A DNA stretch of 64,000 nucleotides from Adiantum capillus-veneris (lineage: Eukaryota; Streptophyta; Polypodiopsida; Polypodiales; Pteridaceae): NCBI GenBank assembly GCA_014529385.2, contig CM043944.1:73646884-73710883 (forward strand), given 5' to 3'. Positions 49,641-61,299 of the stretch are shown in pieces; the stretch's first letter is position 1, and each line of letters starts with the position of its first letter. Position numbers and translations under genes: made by a program. A model generated the notes under the pieces. The model did no database searches. It had not been told where the DNA came from and saw only the letters and a program-made list of their open reading frames with translations.

Positions 49641-51345
49641 CCAAGCTCTTTTGTTTTTTTTCAAAAAAATCCCATTTGAGAAGAAGACCCCAACTTGAAA
49701 TGCCTGCTGCCGGTCTGACTACCGAGCCGAAAAGCCCGACCGTAAGCTCACTTGACTGACTCCGAATTCATTTGACCTTGCCGCACTTCAAGACTCCCGA
49801 ATACCCCCAAACCGAGGCTGCAAAAATCGAGAAAATCATTTGTGGCCAATTTCGAGCAAATGCACCCAACTTTCCGGCTTCTATATCCTTCCGCTCCGGT
49901 CTTTGTTTGATGTGGAATCAAGTCTTGCTAGCTCCATACATTGCATAGAACCTTCTCAAACCCAGTCGCGGTCCAAAAAAACATCAGATGGCACGACTCC
50001 ACATGCAGTCAGGTGGGCACCAACCTAGCCCCCGATAAAACTTCAACTGGCCATAAAGTGCAATCCGTAGCTCTGATCTGCAATCTAAAAAGACGATAGG
50101 CTCCATAAATTGGGCACTACACGCCTATACATTTACATCCACTTGGGCCACCTATCCCTACCTTCCTTGTCCGACAAGAATCTGCAACACACCACACCTT
50201 CAAACCTCAATATCTTGGGCTCCGTAGCTCGGTTTGATGAGACGTTTGGACATGCTCCTTTAGCACTTCAAGCTCTACATTCTTGGACCCAAAGACTGCA
50301 CCTTGAACCTCCTTCACCTGCTCCTAAAATTAGCCCCTTCTGGAGCCTTTCTTGGCCTATAAACCGCATCAGCCATACATATCCGTTACTACCTGCCTGC
50401 CCATGATCTTTCTATCTGCTCCAGCCCTTTGCCATGGTTCTACTAGCCTGCACATACCTACCCATGCCATCTTCTATGGTCGACATACTTTGGTTGCACC
50501 AACGTCTGACTGGTTCCCTGCGAGATGCATGTGCATTGAACTCCAACCTACGGGTCCAAACACCAATAACTTGAACTCCAACACAAGGGTCCAAATTAAT
50601 TATAGGTAACAGGCATCGCTTGCCCCTCTCTGCCACTCACAAGCCTCTCTTTGGTTGAAGCTAGGGGTGACACCTGTCATTTGACTAGAAATCTGATGTC
50701 GAGGCCACTGTGGCCAACGCCACGAGTGCCATGTTGATCTCCTTTGCCAAATATTTATTATTGTAATCTCTGTCAAGCTTGCCTTTGACTTTTTCTTCAA
50801 GTGAATATTGCTTTTGCCGTTGGCTTTCGACTCTCCAGTCAAACAAAGCGTCTAATCACAATCATGATTGTGGTCGTACCTCGAGGGTCCTGAGGTAGCT
50901 AACTGAGTACTGGTACTACCATCCTTGTCCAACTGACCTTTGCCATTGTCCTCTAGCAAACTCCTCCATTTACTTTTGACTTCATAAACTCAAGCCAAAC
51001 AAATTGCCAGGTTCCTTGAGAACTGTGCCGGTGTACAAGCCGCCAAATGGATGGTTGACGATCTGTTATCCATAGCTTTTGGTTGTCTTTGGTCGATGTC
51101 GTCGCGGGTCTCAAGCAAGGGGATGCCTCGTTGAAGTTGTAAACCTTGGTATTTCGTACCTTTCTCGCATTCCAACAGACCACAAACAATCCCAAGCCGG
51201 AAGTAACTCCCAAGGCGCACGAACCACTCCTCTCCACTCCAACTTCCCGCTCCTTAAGCCCCAAACTTGTCGCTCTCCAAGAGTCCTCTGAAGCACCTTT
51301 GAAGCTCGGCTTCTCCTTCAACTCAAATCTCAAAGCTTCCTTGAA
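49641..51345. other. No recognised gene
   Basis: Moderately GC-balanced sequence without retroelement domains, splice-consistent exons or tandem repeats I can detect. It may be the interior of the element whose LTR begins at 51887. Confidence 0.5.
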
Positions 51346-51761
51346 GCGTTTCAAAACGTTGAGGTATAAGAGGAAAAGAAAATGTCTCTGCTGTCTTGCT
51401 AGGCTATTGGCCTAGGGTTTCAAAATGCTCGCCAGTGTGCCTTTGAAGCCGGCGGGCAAGGAGCAGGGTTGTGCTGGGCGCAACGTCTCAAAATGCACGA
51501 CGGGGGGGGGGGGGGGGGGGGGGCTTTGGCTACCGGCGTTTCAAAACACAGGGGACACACCTGTCGCCAAGGGGGAGCCTGTTGACTGCGGCATTTCAAA
51601 ACGTCTGAAGTCAAGGAGGGGAGGCGCCTAGCACTTGGTGCCTTGCAGCATGCGTTTTAAAACTCTGGGAAGGGGAGGGTGGGGCTGCTGGTAGTGGTGT
51701 TTTCAAATGCTCATAGGAAAAGGCTCTCGGTGCCGCTACACACAGCAGTGTTTTAGAACGC
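51346..51761. repeat. Periodic palindromic motif array
   Basis: Eight occurrences of GCGTTTCAAAACG-like words (51346, 51415, 51484, 51535, 51591, 51652, 51697, 51747), 45-69 bp apart. The intervening DNA is G-rich and not conserved. A 22-base G run lies at 51502-51523. Confidence 0.8.
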
Positions 51762-51874
51762 TTGAGAGCAAAGGGGGCATGAGGAATGTCGACGACCAGT
51801 GAGGGGGGACTTCCCAATTCTTCTTCTTCTTCTCCAGGCTGCTCCTGCACGCCAAGGGCTTCAAGCACGACCTC

Positions 51875-51935
51875 GCTCTGATATCATGTCAAAGTTGACG
51901 ATACGAAAGTGTAGAGACCGAGGGGAATGAGCCCG

Positions 51936-51990
<55 letters not shown>
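51875..51990 (-). mobile_element. LTR and primer site of a further minus-strand LTR element
   Basis: GCTCTGATATCA (51875-51886) is the complement of TGATATCAGAGC, an initiator-Met primer-site variant. TGTCAAAGTTGACG follows at 51887 as the LTR's inner end. Inside is (CG)n 51933-51950 then (GA)n to 51988. The outer LTR end is not located; 51991-52366 has no gene. Confidence 0.6.
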
Positions 51991-51994
<4 letters not shown>

Positions 51995-52366
51995 TGAACC
52001 AATCAACCTTGGCAAGGAATAACTGAATATGTATACAATGGAGACAAAGGGTTGTTTATATAGAAATCGTAGTAAATTGTCCTACCCAAGAATTTGACAA
52101 ATAAGTAAAATAAGTACCTAAAAGCCAAATTAAGCAATGGGATCACATTGTGCAGTTCACTTGAGATGCCTAAAATTTAACATTTACATCATGGCTTGAT
52201 CTCCATCACTAATGAAATTGGGCAATAGATTCTCTTGAATATGAGCAGTGCAATTATTGTGAAAATGAATCTTTTTACAACTCTAGAGTGATTACAAAAA
52301 GTTTAGAGTGTAAGGTCTTGAAACTAGTAAAATTTATTTATGTTTGAAGAGTGAAGCCTTCAAAAT

Positions 52367-52528
52367 GCCACTCAATCTTGTGTCTTCAAATCCTCCAATG
52401 AGCTTCTTGTTGTTGTAACACCAACAATGCTTGATACCTTGTAGGCCACTCAATCTTGTGTCTTCAAATCCTCCAATGAGCTTCTTGTTGTTGTTGTTGT
52501 AACATTAACAATGCTTGATACCTTGTAG
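52367..52528. repeat. 78/84-bp tandem duplication
   Basis: GCCACTCAATCTTGTGTCTT at 52367 and 52445; the second copy has two extra GTT units. Surrounding 52000-52970 is AT-rich with nothing recognised. Confidence 0.93.
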
Positions 52529-52967
52529 CCTCTAAAGACTTTATCATTGCTAAGTCATGAACTTAAATTTATCTATAGACATTGAGATAAAAAAGATCTT
52601 ATTTTTCTCTTACAAGATCAATCCACATTAGGTGCAATCCATGCCACCATCTCTCATAAGCACCATCTGTAGTATGACATGGTTCACTTCTTTTGAATTA
52701 AATTGTATGTCTCTCTATCAAAATTTTGTAGAAATAAACTAATGCACACTTAGTTACATGAGGTTATGTTATCGAACATTAATAGTACCTTCCACGGGTG
52801 AACAAGTGAAAGGAATCTTGAAATCAAAAGCTATTTCTATGGGAGAAAAATACGTCGCACAGGTAGAAAAAGTAAAATGAAGCTCACAATTAAAATAGAT
52901 TTTAATAACTAACAAAAATCTCTAAATGAAAAGGTTACATTTTTATCATCCCCCAGAGATAGCCATT

Positions 52968-52970
<3 letters not shown>

Positions 52971-53019
<49 letters not shown>

Positions 53020-53035
53020 CCCCCCCCCCCCCCCC
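52971..53035. repeat. (CT)n followed by poly-C
   Basis: About 48 bp CT, then 18 C. The same CT-to-C architecture recurs at 60541-60642. Confidence 0.95.
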
Positions 53036-53186
53036 AAAAGTGTGGTAGATTGGTTATGCCATTTTCCTCTTGAATATCAGGTCTTGAGTTTTACTTCCCT
53101 CGTTGGATAGATCTTTAAGGTCTCTTGAGAAAGTTTCCTACTACGTTAAAACAATCTTCTTCTCCTTCTTCTCCATGGAACTGGGG

Positions 53187-53400
53187 CTTAGAAAAAAACC
53201 AAGGTCCAGTGTATTTTGACTGAATGAAATTGTTAAATTCCGGTTAGATTTTGAGCTTTTCTTTGAGAAAACTGAGAAATTTTACACAAGTTTTATCGTA
53301 TGATTACCGGCAAAAGCTTCACATTTGACCTAAAAACCAAGAGAATTTCAAGTTTGCCCTTATTTTTAGTGGTTAGGGAAAATGTTTTTTTTCTAGCCCT
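53187..53400. repeat. Dispersed repeat, copy 2 (relative of 1847-2040)
   Basis: Same order of blocks as at 1847-2040. Lies beside a GA tract (53431-53486). No transposase. Confidence 0.75.
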
Positions 53401-53429
53401 ACTTAATGGGCGCCAAGCGCCCACTTGCA

Positions 53430-53488
<59 letters not shown>

Positions 53489-53846
53489 TTGGAGTCATAC
53501 CACATGGTTGAAAATTTGCGCACAAGTGCGCAAGAGACAAGTAGCAACATTTCTGTTCACTTGCATTTCCAAAAGCTCCAAGTAAAACACGCATGCTTTC
53601 TTTTTGTGAAGCTTTAAACGATTTTAATTTATGATTGATGCACCATCAATGACAAAGCAAAGCAAAGATTTGTGGACAATATGGGAGCACTCTCATATTT
53701 TGTAGGAAATAAAATCGTAGGAGAAAGTCTGGGTGAATGTGTCAGATCTCGGAACTGTCTATTCAGTGAACGTGCCAATGCATCGTTGTGTAAAGGTTGA
53801 AAATCAAGCTTATAATCACAATCTAAGAAATATGAAATATGGAGAG

Positions 53847-53847
53847 A

Positions 53848-53925
<78 letters not shown>

Positions 53926-53935
53926 GAGAGAGAGA
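53847..53935. repeat. (CT)n(TA)n(AG)n compound inverted microsatellite
   Basis: GAGACTCTCT..., a TA core of about 48 bp, then TTAGAGAGAGAGAG. The CT and AG arms are complementary and the core self-complementary, so the whole can fold into one hairpin. A second hairpin follows at 53961-53999 (AGCTTGCTCCAAA/TTTGGAGCGAAGCAAGCT). 54000-55200 shows no recognised gene. Confidence 0.93.
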
Positions 53936-55200
53936 GGGATAAAAAAAGCTCTCTCCAAAAAGCTTGCTCCAAATAGTGATTTTGGAGCGAAGCAAGCTTA
54001 TTTTTAATAAATTGGTCACTTGAGAAAAAATATGGGAAAAAGCTCCCTCAAAATCTCCCTCGAAACATCAACTCTTGATATGGCATGCTGGATGAAATGC
54101 AGGGTCTGCAAGATCTTGGCGAAGAGCTTTTGTGCCAGCCTTGTCTATGTTAGCCCTCTACCTAACATCAAAGTCTACATACAACCAAAATGTGACATTT
54201 TGGTTATTTTTTGAGTAATCTAGATGTCTATAGACTTAAGCCAATGTAATTCATTGATTCTTGAATTTAATTTGTAAACACTTATGAAATCATGAGCCAG
54301 ACAAGGTGGGGCTATACGCTTCTAGATTATATCTATGGAATCCTAGGCTATAATAGAGTTAACGATTCATCTCATTTTTGACCCAAAACCTTTCGCAAAG
54401 TATAAAATCCACTCTCTCTAAAACCTAGAAGAGTTCTTTTTGGATAGTAAGCTTTCATGATGTTTCTACAGAGCACTATGTACTCTCCTATTATCTTCTC
54501 AATCTCATAATTCCCTCGTGAAGTGTTTGTTTGAAGTACCATCTACTCCATCACATTTGCAGATGAAAGCTCTTCGCAACATTATGCTTCTCTCGTGGTA
54601 AAACTGTGTTTTTGTTGCATCTCACCTTCTCCTTAATCTACTCATAACTTAGGATTTACATAACAAAACTACAGTTTATGCATTGGAGGGGTGTTGGGGT
54701 ATCATTGCTAAGCTCTAGGTGCATTAAAGGCTATAAATGATTAGGTCAAATCTGCCATGTAAATAATAAGCACAATTTTGGCAAGTGGTCAAAAGGGGAT
54801 TTGAGGGCATGGGCATATATATTTAGATGTTTCTTATCCATCCTATAAGTTTTGTCTCGATTAGACTTTTGTTTGCTTGGTGAATCAACAAGATTTGCTC
54901 GTGATGTCGTAGTTTGTATTTTTTGCCTGACATGCAGTTGAGCGTAGCTTTGAGTAGATAAGGATTGAGTGTGTTTTTTGGGAGCCTGACAACCTATCAT
55001 AGCCTCCATGCACTAGTCGAATTGACTTTGTCCCACGGTATGTCATTTGCTGTTTGTGGTTCTCACTATCACTACAATAAGATAGCGAGGCTTGACATTT
55101 GAAGAACCCACATTTTGCCGCCATTGTCAAAGAACAAGGTACCTAACCTAGGGAAAATCTCAATGTATTGTCCAAAACTTCCTCTAGGTTAACCTAGAGT

Positions 55201-55495
55201 TGTTAACCGTCACGGACACCCTATCACCTTCAACAGACGCATATTATTTATTTCATTGAGTCATGGAACGGGCTTGTCGGTCCAATAGGTGTGTAGGTGA
55301 TCGCCAATGAGAGGCACACCACTCATCTTATTTTTACAACAGTTTTCCAACAATCGGCCACTGTGGGCGCCCATGTGTGAACGTGCCAATCTCTTATAAA
55401 AGGTCCATTTGACCTAAAAATCCTCATTCTGGGAGGTGTAAGCTAAGAGGTGCTCTTGCTCCATCTCTATGATCTCCTTCTCCTTCGTGTTCTCA

Positions 55496-55545
<50 letters not shown>

Positions 55546-55828
55546 CGCGCTTGAGAGAGAGTGAAGGAGAGAGTGTGTGTGTGATTGAGCATTGCGGCGG
55601 TGAGGCGGTGGAGCGCGGCATCGACGGTGACTCCTTCTTCATCTTCAGCATAGGATCCTTCACAAGGGAAGCATTGAGCGGTGAGTGACACACCCCTACC
55701 CCTTTGAGCTTGCTAGGATCATCTAGTTGTGTGTTTGTAGCCTTTCAAGGCTCGCACACAGTGCACATGCAAGTTCCAAGCCTTTGACACATATTGCAAA
55801 GCGTACATTTTTGGCGCCACTGCCGGGG
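55201..55828 (+). mobile_element. LTR plus primer site of an Athila/Tat-type element
   Basis: LTR 55201-55807: TGTTAACCGTCACGG...GCGTACA; a TATAAAAGG box near 55396; a GT tract 55499-55543. After four T, TGGCGCCACTGCCGGGG (55812-55828) resembles the TGGCGCCGTTGCCGGGG primer site typical of plant Athila/Tat gypsy elements. The interior is cut at 55919 by another LTR. Confidence 0.75.
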
Positions 55829-55918
55829 ACTACCTTGCACTAAGCTTGAGGAGCACTCAGTGCTACCTCAGGAAGCCTTCACATATGTTCTTTGGTTTTT
55901 TCTGAGTTGTGTGAGAAC

Positions 55919-56333
55919 TGTTAAGCGGCTGCAATGGGCAGTTTTAACAGGTTTTTGTAAGCTCTATTAAGTGTTGCAGTGTACTTGTTTTTGTTAGATT
56001 TGTTAGATGTGTAATGGTAGGTGTTAGCCGATCTGTTAGTTAGTGTAAAGCGGTAATGGAACACACAACGTACAAAGAGAAACCTTATTTGTTCTTCTTC
56101 ATTATAAGCATCATATAAAAAACATAACAAGATTGCCTTTTAAACCCTGGCTCTGGGTTTTATGGTACAAAAGTAAGAATTACCATTCTTCTCATCAACA
56201 ATTATATTTTGGGCTTCTCATTACAATCAGTCTCAGATTTAGATCATGGGAAAGTCTACATCATTGGGAATTACACTTACAATTACTTGGGAGATAGAGT
56301 AAACTAGATAATATTTGTTGGAATATTCCAACA
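55919..56333 (-). repeat. 3' LTR of element H
   Basis: On minus it begins with the 18-bp palindrome TGTTGGAATATTCCAACA (56316-56333) and ends ...CGCTTAACA at 55919. 415 bp. CACTCCCTCC to its right is a plausible polypurine tract, placing the interior at higher coordinates. No second LTR seen in the window. Confidence 0.7.
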
Positions 56334-57218
56334 CACTCCCTCCTATTTCATGTTGTCCCTAACATGAGTCAAGAGCATGGTTGTAATTGTAGATAAGGTT
56401 CCCTTTGCTGATAGCACATTTGTGTTTCTTGCAGGCTTGCTTGGTATTCTCTTGCCAAATCTCTATCCTCTAGAGCAAAGGGCCACATAGTGTCAACTGA
56501 AAGGTCAATTGCATGGTAGCTCACAAAACGCACTCTAATGTCGTCAACTTCAAGCCCTAACATTGTAGTGTTCATTGGGAATAATCTAGTGTAGAATGCT
56601 TTTTCAAGTGTTCATGAAATAAGATGGCATGAACATTAGGCGAGCAAAGACATCGTGCAAAATTTGCTCATCAGGCTACCGAGACTTAGATCATAAGCTA
56701 ACCCTGTATTTCGTTATGGGAAAGACATCCACGGTGTTTTGGATACCCAGGGTCTGTGGTACATAGATGCAGGCCGCCATCATTCTGCAGATCTTTCATA
56801 GCATTTGACATGAAGTATCTGGAAGCTCTTTATATTTCTTGACTGTTGCCTGTAGAGTGTTAAGCATGTACCTTTAATCTAGCCTTTGCTTGTCTTTGGG
56901 TCCTGGAAAAATTGGGTAATTTAGTCAATTTGATGCTCATTTTGGATTGTTTCTCAATTGGATCTAGGTCCTTACTCTGGGTACTGGACAAAAAGTAACA
57001 TCTTTCTCTATGGCGATTGGTGCTTTGACCATATGGATCATGTACTCACGATGTTTCTCTAGCCATGAGAGCTGCCATTCGGGTTGTTTTTGTGGTGGTT
57101 GAACTTCCAACATCTCTTGTTCTATTGCATCTTCATTACAAATGCATTCATAATTTATGAGTGGGAATGGAAGAGATCGGGTATACCAATCCTCATTAAT
57201 TATAGAGGGTAAGAGGAG

Positions 57219-58335
57219 CTACAAATTTATTGAGTGGAGAATACATATCTCCCATTCCATAGCTCTGTTCCATTGTTCTTCTTTTGTTTTGGCTATCCTC
57301 TCTTTCATCTCTTGTATAGCTTCTTCATTCATGCGATAAGCCCTTTCACTCATTGTTTTAGGCACTAGTCTTTCTTCTGTTCTACTGGGTGTCGAGTTGC
57401 TTTTGGGAATATCACGTCTAGCTCGTTTCTCTCCCTTACTTTGATCCTTGCTAGTTGTCAAGCGGATGGGTTGAGTTGTCGATCCTTGCTGTTGAGTCTG
57501 TGGCGGTCTCAGTCTGGCCACTTTCCCTCTTTGAGTGTCATCTTGCCCTCCCTGGTCATCATTTCCATGTTCATGTGTGTCATGGAATTCTTGTTGTTTG
57601 CAATCTAGCTTTGCTATCAATGTAGCTATTTGTGCCTTTAAATCTTTGTTCTCCTTTTTGAGGGTAGTATTTTTTGCTTGTAGCTCCTCCTCTATGGCTA
57701 GGGCTGCGTTGGTGGCATCTTGATGCATCGTTTCTTGCACCTTGATGGCTCTTTATAGCTTTGAAATTTGTGAGCTTGCATCAAATGGTGTTGTACTTGT
57801 CTTCGCCAATCTTGCCAAGCGAGGGTTGGCCTTGATCTTTTCCATGATTCGGTGCTGAGCCATGAGCTCTTTCTTGGTGCTGACTAGTTGTATTTACTCC
57901 ATGGCTAGCTAATTCTCTAGTGCATCTACTTGGTTGTACATATCTATATATACTGATTGCAATTCCCTGATCCCATCTTCCTGAACTTCCACAACCCTTT
58001 TTGTAGCGGCAATTTCTTCACGAGATTCAGCTAACTTCTGCATATGTGGTAGGAGCTGATTTTGGGATTCATGTGCTTATTGTAGGGCTATTTGGGCATC
58101 TACTATCAATTCCACCTGTTCATTTTGGAGCGTATGAAGCTCATCATAGACCTTTGTGAGTTCCTTTTGTAGTGTGTTGATTGCATATCGATCATGGGCA
58201 TGTCCTTGTACAACTACATTGTACAAATTTGCAGCCACCTGTTGTAGTGCTTGGTAGTAGGGGTCTACAATGCTCCTTTGACCTAGAGAGATGCTGGGGA
58301 TTGGTAGTGTTTGTCATACTTCTTCTTGTATTGCA
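57219..58335 (-). pseudogene. Element H coiled-coil protein, C-terminal part
   Basis: One minus frame of about 370 codons with five internal stops. 57219-57740 is open (173 codons). Heptad-rich helices: LQKELTKVYDELHTLQNEQV, MQKLAESREEIAATKRVVE, then EEELQAKNTTLKKENKDLKA. A basic, Gln/Ser/Thr-rich tail (RLRPPQTQQQGS, KGEKRARRD) and a final charged helix follow. I do not recognise the family; a gag-like structural protein of a non-autonomous LTR element is my inference. 56334-57218 has no motif. Confidence 0.6.
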
Positions 58336-59236
58336 GGTGGATTTTGTGGTTTGGGGCAGCTATTCTGGTCTTTAGTTTCACCTCGTGTGTGCTTCTCTGG
58401 TGAGGTTTTGGGTTGAGAGTCCTATGTGTGTGTTGTTTAAATCCAAAATCCCCTTGGGACCTATCATTGGAGCAAGGGTGGGAGCTTTCAATGGAGTTTT
58501 TTGAACTCAAGTTTTACCAAACATCGAGCGAGTTTTGTTGAGCAAAGAAAAAAGTGAGCAAAGCCAAGAAAGAAAATTGCTATGAGTTAAGCTTGTTAAG
58601 GTTAATTATGTTAATACTCAAGCTTAATGTATCAAGTTAACTGCTACCTTAGCCAAAGCAAAGCAACGCCATTATCTTGACCATTTATAGCTTATGATTT
58701 GTTAATGCTCAAATTAATATATGGTACTTGCATATTAAGTTCCAAATTAGTAAATTATATCAGTTTGAAAATTACATCAACAAATATACATTTACTTGCA
58801 ACTTAGTTTTACCGAAGAAAATTGTGTGCATTAACTACCGGTTAGATAGTATGTTGTTGATCCAGAATGGAGCTGGAGTTTGAATGGGATATCAAGGGTG
58901 CATATATAGATGGTAACCAATGAATTTGTTGGTTGGGAAAGATAGTTATGTCATTTGTTAGAAGTTGCAAGGTAGTGGGTGTGCCAAGGTGGCATGATGC
59001 AATCTTTTTCTACCACTTCTTGAATTGGTCCTTAGCATCACCCAAGGAAAAGGACCTTCAATTTTCTCAAACCAAGGAGAAACATGAGATGTTAGGAGTC
59101 TGAATTGGAGATCAAGGGCACTTATATGGATGGTGGTGGATGACTTTGTTAGTTGGTAGGCCCAGGTGTATGTTATAGCTACTGTATGATTAGGGGTGGT
59201 GTACCTTCCTGGTCGTTTGTCATCGATATGGAAGAA

Positions 59237-59569
59237 CTACATGAACATTCTAGTGGGTATCTCAACTTCCCAACATGTCATATCTGCAAAGGTATCCCTT
59301 TTTCTTGAACACTTCAATTTCCATTTCTTTTTTCCTTTCATAATTGCTCCTTTGTCTGATAGCCTCAGGGCTTCTGAAATTAGCTGTGATGTGATCTTAA
59401 CCTGTACTTTGTCATTGTCGAGGGTTAAGATTTCTGCGGTTCCCTCCTTTGTGATGCTGGTGTAGAGTTCGTGGGCTCTTTGGATATTGATTCCGCAAGG
59501 GGGCAAGTGGATGTAGCTGAGCATGCCTGTCTTTTCCAATGCTTCTTTGATGGGTCGCTTACTCACCAA
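59237..59569 (-). other. Element H, possible N-terminal domain
   Basis: 110 open codons: ILTLDNDKVQVKITSQLISE, ALRLSDKGAIMKGKKKWKLK. Alternating beta/alpha pattern, no known motif. Same strand as and upstream of the coiled-coil frame, so probably the same product. 58336-59236 between them is decayed; 58862-58960 and 59100-59165 share a loose ATCAAGGG...ATATGGATGGT block. Confidence 0.45.
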
Positions 59570-60308
59570 AGCATATGCCTCTCAAGGGATAATGTGGATG
59601 GTGATCACATTGTTTTTTGTGTCTTTGTAAGCTTCTTCATAGACCACTTCTCCTTAAAGATTGAGTCTTTCTCTCTTTAGATAAGTAGAGGCTTCCTTGA
59701 GAGAGTCCTTGAGCAGGGTGAATGGGGGAATTTTCTCAAGCTTCTTCTTGCAACTCATTCTCTTCTTGCCACTTTTAGCTTCAAACTTCATTGCTCTTGT
59801 GGACAGTTGTCATAAATCAAAGAGTAGCTAGAGACTGAAGTAGTATAAATAACACCAGAGATTGCTAATTAATGTCTTTGATGTTCAAAACTCCTCTGTA
59901 AATGATGAGAACTCAAAACAATTGAAAAAAATCAAATTCCATGCAAGATAGTGCAAAAATCGCAATTTTTTCTCTGACTTAAGCCCTGGTGAGTTTTTCA
60001 AAGTTTTGATCACATGGTCTTGATGTTCACTACTTTTATTGGCCCTAGATTTGGTTTAGGGTGATATAAATAAGAGGTTTAGTTACAGTCAAGGTTTTAG
60101 TCTTTTGATTCGGGTGTCTGACCCCATGGTTGATGTGGATATGCTTTTCTCATTCTCGCTTTATAGGGATGTTCCACATGCTCCTCCAATCATATACCCA
60201 TGGTTGCATTTCCTTTTCTCTTGATGACAACACTCTGCCTGCAAAAATTGCGATTTTTGTACCTTTTTCCATTTCAAGCTTTTGTGCTCCACCAGACTTG
60301 GTGGGTTT

Positions 60309-60480
60309 CACTACAAGAGGTACTTCACATTAGCGACTCGTAGTGCGACGCTCAAAAATGAAAATCCACGGCATCGCTATGAGTGTCTCTATGTGCGTCA
60401 CTATTCTATTTGTTGCATAGCAACGCCCATAGCGACGCTCATAGCGATGCCGATAGGGGTAAAAAATAAACCGAGAGCGC
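60309..60480. mobile_element. CACTA-type transposon terminus
   Basis: CACTACAAGAGGTACTTCAC opens at 60309 after TTT, as in En/Spm ends (3-bp target duplication). Subterminal GCGACGCTC/AGCGATGCC words follow, including an 18-bp inverted pair with one mismatch (60370-60387 and 60434-60451). No opposite terminus or transposase seen; a CACTACAATAAG at 55071 is a weaker candidate. Confidence 0.6.
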
Positions 60481-60537
60481 CAGAACTCAGATCTCAGTTC
60501 TAAGTTTTCGACGCTCAAGAAAAATAGGTAAACTGCG

Positions 60538-60877
<340 letters not shown>

Positions 60878-60878
<1 letters not shown>

Positions 60879-61090
60879 ACATGCATAAACAAAAAACACA
60901 TACACACACATGCATAAACAAAGAATGCATACACACACATGCATAAACAAAGAATGCATACACACACACAAGAGAGAGAGAGAGGAGAAACAAAGAGAAA
61001 GAGAAAGAGGGAGAAAGAGAGAGAGAAGAAAAAACCAAAGAGAGAGAGGGGGAGAAAACGAAAGAGAGAGGTAAGGGGAAAAAACAAAGA
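60878..61090. repeat. CATGCATAAACAAAGAATGCATACACA units and purine tract
   Basis: Three copies of a 28-30 bp unit (CATGCATAAACAAA...) at about 60889-60960, then 130 bp of GAGAGAAA-rich purine sequence up to LINE3. Confidence 0.85.
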
Positions 61091-61299
61091 GAGAGAGATT
61101 AGGTTAAGATTTAAGTTTTTTTTTTCCGAGAAAAAGATCCTTCTATTAGTTATTGAAACTGCCCATAGGGCTACAACCACCTCTTCAAGAGAGGGCTACA
61201 ACAACCATGGTGGGAGACTCTCCCAATGAAAAAACCAGCATATGTACAATGGGGCTAAATCAAGAAATGGGGGGAGGGAAAAGCCACACAGGTGGTCGG

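Noticed and set aside
51611-51868. Gag start of the element with LTR at 51887
   Set aside because: The minus frame begins just after the primer site but spans the periodic motif array and shows no gag signature.
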